A stretch of 8,296 nt of DNA from positions 1 to 8,296 of the forward strand of contig JBKPDY010000168.1 in assembly GCA_046728155.1 (NCBI GenBank), in the 5' to 3' direction. A program made the translations under genes and the position numbers. A model generated the notes under the pieces. That model ran no database searches and was not told the origin of the DNA. It saw nothing but the letters and a program-made list of their open reading frames with translations. Below, one piece after another: positions 6,513 to 8,296 of this stretch (positions within the stretch are counted from its first letter, which is position 1; each line of letters opens with the position of its first letter). This stretch comes from CAWDLX01 sp046728155 (GTDB lineage: Bacteria > Actinomycetota > Actinomycetes > Mycobacteriales > Micromonosporaceae).

Positions 6513-6800
6513 CTACTCGTACTGGTCGGCTACGGCGAACTGAACCGCGCCACTTGCGTCAACGCCCGCGTCCAGCTCCTTGTCGTCGAGCAGCTCGGCG
6601 GCTTGAGAGTCGAGGAAGACTCGGGCGCCGGATGCGTCGACGACCTGATCGCCGATAGCCGGTTCGGCCACGACGCTGAGGCTCAGTGCGCCGGTGGAGG
6701 CGTCGTCAGCCGCGATACGCAGACCGGCGCCGACGGGTACCTCCTGCGCGGCGGTGATGTCACGAATCGCAGTGGCAGCATTGTCTGTCACAGCAAGCAT
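6513..6800 (-). CDS. HesB/IscA-fold small protein lacking all cysteines
   Basis: The 95-residue product follows the A-type Fe-S carrier (HesB/IscA/ErpA) pattern. It has an N-terminal helix with TDNAATAIRDI (5-15), a GLRIAAD strand (26-32), a central LSVVAEPAIGDQVVDASGARVFLD segment split around 41-64, and a final AAELLDDKELDAGV and GAVQFAV. Real A-type carriers use three cysteines, one after the GLRI strand and two in a C-terminal CxC. Here there is no cysteine at all, and the protein ends ADQYE where the CxC region should be. It is therefore unlikely to hold or deliver an Fe-S cluster by the usual chemistry. Such cysteine-free members are often annotated as IscA-like or adhesin-like in actinobacteria. 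The start is firm: GGAG at 6809-6812 is spaced 8 nt from the ATG. It is probably transcribed from the 6801-7022 gap. Function unknown. Confidence 0.82.
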   Translation of the reverse strand: MLAVTDNAATAIRDITAAQEVPVGAGLRIAADDASTGALSLSVVAEPAIGDQVVDASGARVFLDSQAAELLDDKELDAGVDASGAVQFAVADQYE

Positions 6801-7022
6801 GGTGTGGACTCCTCTGTTCCTTCCGGAATCGTCGTGTCGACATTGGACGGTGGGATCTGATTCGTGGCGGGCGGTTCCCCGCCCTCATCCCGCCGCTGGG
6901 AACGACCGTCCCCTGTTCGCCGTGCTGAGGCGAGACGACCCCGAACCTGTCCTGGTGGTCCGACGGGCCTCCTACAGACCACCGTTACCCCTACCGGCGG
7001 GCCCGTCAACCGGAACGAGACA
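6801..7022. other. Intergenic spacer upstream of the HesB-like gene
   Basis: With the adjacent tandem repeat this forms the 421-bp gap between the MFS stop and the HesB-like start. It holds the HesB Shine-Dalgarno (6809-6812), an 8-bp palindrome TTCCGGAA (6819-6826) and a hairpin GGGCGG-TTCC-CCGCCC (6869-6884). Reading frames across it run into the repeat array and show no domain, Shine-Dalgarno or coding bias that would support a gene. No convincing -35/-10 pair was found. Confidence 0.5.
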
Positions 7023-7208
7023 ATCTGCCAAGAACCGCGAGCAAGCTGCGGTGCTCGCTGACGCTCGCTCCTCGCGCTCGCTCGATCTGCCACGAACCGC
7101 GAGCAAGCTGCGGTGCTCGCTGACGCTCGCTCCTCGCGCTCGCTCGATCTGCCAAGAACCGCGAGCAAGCTGCGGTGCTCGCTGACGCTCGCTCCTCGCG
7201 CTCGCTCG
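7023..7208. repeat. Three tandem copies of a 62-bp unit
   Basis: Copies run 7023-7084, 7085-7146 and 7147-7208, each starting ATCTGCCA. They are identical except that copy 2 has CACGAA where copies 1 and 3 have CAAGAA. Within each copy GCGAGCA and TGCTCGC form a 7-bp stem with an 8-base loop, and GCTCGCT recurs three times, making a second level of repetition. The period of 62 is not a multiple of three, so the frames through it are artefacts of the repeat and not a gene. The array begins 13 bp after the MFS stop codon, on its transcript side. It may act as a stacked hairpin terminator or 3'-end stabiliser, or be a dispersed repeat family expanded by replication slippage. There are no unique spacers, so it is not CRISPR. 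Confidence 0.95.
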
Positions 7209-7221
7209 GCGCCGGAGTTGA

Positions 7222-8296
7222 TCATACCTTCGCGTCATCGTTATGTTGCGTGGTCACGGTCGCGGACCGCCCCACCCCACCGAGGACTGAGGCGCCGAGC
7301 GCCATCGCCAGGCAGAGGACGGTGACCACGGCGAACGAGACCCGCAACGAGGAGACCTGCGCGATGCCGCCGATCATCGCGGGCGCGGCCAGCCCCGACC
7401 CGTATGCGATCGTGGCGACCCCGGCGATCGCTTGGGCGGGGTTGGCACCGGCGCGCCCGGCCGCGGCGAAAGCGAGCGGCACGACCACGGAGATGCCCAG
7501 GCCGATGAGCCCGAAGCCCGCCATGACGAGGATCGAAACCCGGGAGCCGACAACGATGAGACCGCCGGTGGCCGCGACCGCTCCCCCCAGCTGTACGGTG
7601 CGGACCGGTCCCAGCCGTCGCACGAACCGGTCACCAGAAATTCGGCCGGCAGTCATCGCAAGCGCGAAGGCGGTGAAGGCGCTGGCCGCCGTGCCGGGGT
7701 CGGCGCCGGTGAGGGTGCGTAGGTAGACGGCGGCCCAGTCGCCGCTTCCTCCCTCCGCGAAGACCGCGCAGAACCCGATCAGTCCAATGAGGAGGATCGG
7801 TCGGGACGGCTTGGCGAACGCTGGTGAGTCATCGCCCGGGAGCCGATCGACGGAGAGACTGGAGCAGGCGAGCCAACCCAGGGCGGAGAGGACAATGGCG
7901 ACGACACCGAAGTGCGCACGCGCGTCGATGTCGGCCCGCGCCACCGCTGCGCCGATCGCGGCCGCGATCAGTCCGCCGGCGCTCCATAGGCCGTGCAGGC
8001 CCGACATGATGGACCTCCCGTAGCGGTGCTCCACGTGCACGCCCTGCGCGTTCATCGCCACATCGGCCAGGCCGGACGTGGCGCCGCATACGAGCAAGGC
8101 CGCGAAGAGTAGCGGCACATTCGGCGCCAGCGCCGGCAAGATCAGCGAGAGGCAGCATGCGACGATGAGCAGGCGCATGACCAGGCGCCCGCCGTAGCGG
8201 TGGATCGCCCTGGCTCCCCATGGCATGGCGCCGATTGCCCCGACCGCGGGAGCAACGAGTGCGGTGCCGAGCAGACCGGCGTTCGCGTGCACATGC
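7222..8296 (-). CDS. MFS transporter, YbjJ-like (N-terminus cut by right edge)
   Basis: The frame stays open to the right edge. An internal GTG at 8290-8292 is available, but the first membrane helix expected in this family is missing from it, so the true start lies outside the window. Counting from that GTG (356 residues), helix 2 is about 5-24, followed by the motif A-like loop GARAIHRYGGR (26-36). About ten further hydrophobic segments follow. Family landmarks are DVAMNAQGVHVE (77-88), SGLHGLWSAGG (97-107), EGGSGDWAAVYLR (180-192) and a second motif A-like loop GRISGDRFVRRLG (216-228). These fit the major facilitator subgroup that includes E. coli YbjJ, proton-coupled transporters of uncertain substrate. 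The C-terminal tail is short and polar. No neighbouring gene suggests a substrate. The stop is followed almost at once by the 62-bp repeat array. Confidence 0.9.
   Translation of the reverse strand, partial: HVHANAGLLGTALVAPAVGAIGAMPWGARAIHRYGGRLVMRLLIVACCLSLILPALAPNVPLLFAALLVCGATSGLADVAMNAQGVHVEHRYGRSIMSGLHGLWSAGGLIAAAIGAAVARADIDARAHFGVVAIVLSALGWLACSSLSVDRLPGDDSPAFAKPSRPILLIGLIGFCAVFAEGGSGDWAAVYLRTLTGADPGTAASAFTAFALAMTAGRISGDRFVRRLGPVRTVQLGGAVAATGGLIVVGSRVSILVMAGFGLIGLGISVVVPLAFAAAGRAGANPAQAIAGVATIAYGSGLAAPAMIGGIAQVSSLRVSFAVVTVLCLAMALGASVLGGVGRSATVTTQHNDDAKV

Noticed and set aside
6788..6794. Exact TCACAGC (PhoP half-site) at the HesB-like start codon
   Set aside because: It is a single half-site inside the coding start with no partner at 11-bp spacing; such 7-mers can occur by chance.
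7023..7208. Repeat array as a CRISPR locus or as repeat-containing protein
   Set aside because: The units are contiguous with no unique spacers. The 62-bp period shifts frame each copy, so apparent proteins on both strands are artefacts.

Overview
This 8.3-kb window comes from a high-GC Gram-positive bacterium, almost certainly an actinobacterium. Third codon positions are strongly G/C biased. The response regulator resembles mycobacterial PhoP/TrcR. There is a Tat-dependent Rieske lipoprotein, and one promoter has a leaderless, TAnnnT-type arrangement. Genus cannot be fixed from the sequence alone. No RNA genes, insertion sequences or CRISPR arrays were seen.

Left part (1-4870, all on the minus strand, so read right to left). 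A response regulator gene (4133-4870) overlaps a sensor kinase gene (2704-4155). After a 189-bp gap comes a large GT39-family membrane glycosyltransferase (484-2514), then the start of a GT2-family polyprenyl-phosphate glycosyltransferase (1-427, cut by the window edge). The likely logic is that GT2 loads a sugar onto a lipid carrier, GT39 moves the sugar onto an acceptor outside the membrane, and the two-component system controls supply.

Centre (4871-5643). A divergent intergenic region separates the regulator gene from a plus-strand Rieske [2Fe-2S] Tat lipoprotein (4990-5415). It holds a striking operator-like element at 4914-4954: two PhoP-type direct repeats (7-bp TCACAGG motifs with 4-bp spacers) placed head to head, embedding a perfect palindrome with 12-bp arms. 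A third, looser copy with the same 7-4-7 geometry lies at 2585-2602 upstream of GT39. The three transcription units may therefore be one local regulon of the response regulator. After the Rieske gene there is an unassigned spacer and an 18-bp-arm hairpin (5584-5621) between convergent genes.

Right part (5644-8296, all minus strand). This holds an MFS transporter cut by the right edge (7222-8296), a three-copy 62-bp tandem repeat just after its stop (7023-7208), a small HesB/IscA-fold protein with no cysteine (6513-6800), and a class I SAM-dependent methyltransferase (5644-6447). The methyltransferase starts with GTG, lacks a Shine-Dalgarno, and appears to have its own leaderless promoter. These genes look like ordinary accessory or housekeeping neighbours, with no evident link to the left-hand regulon.
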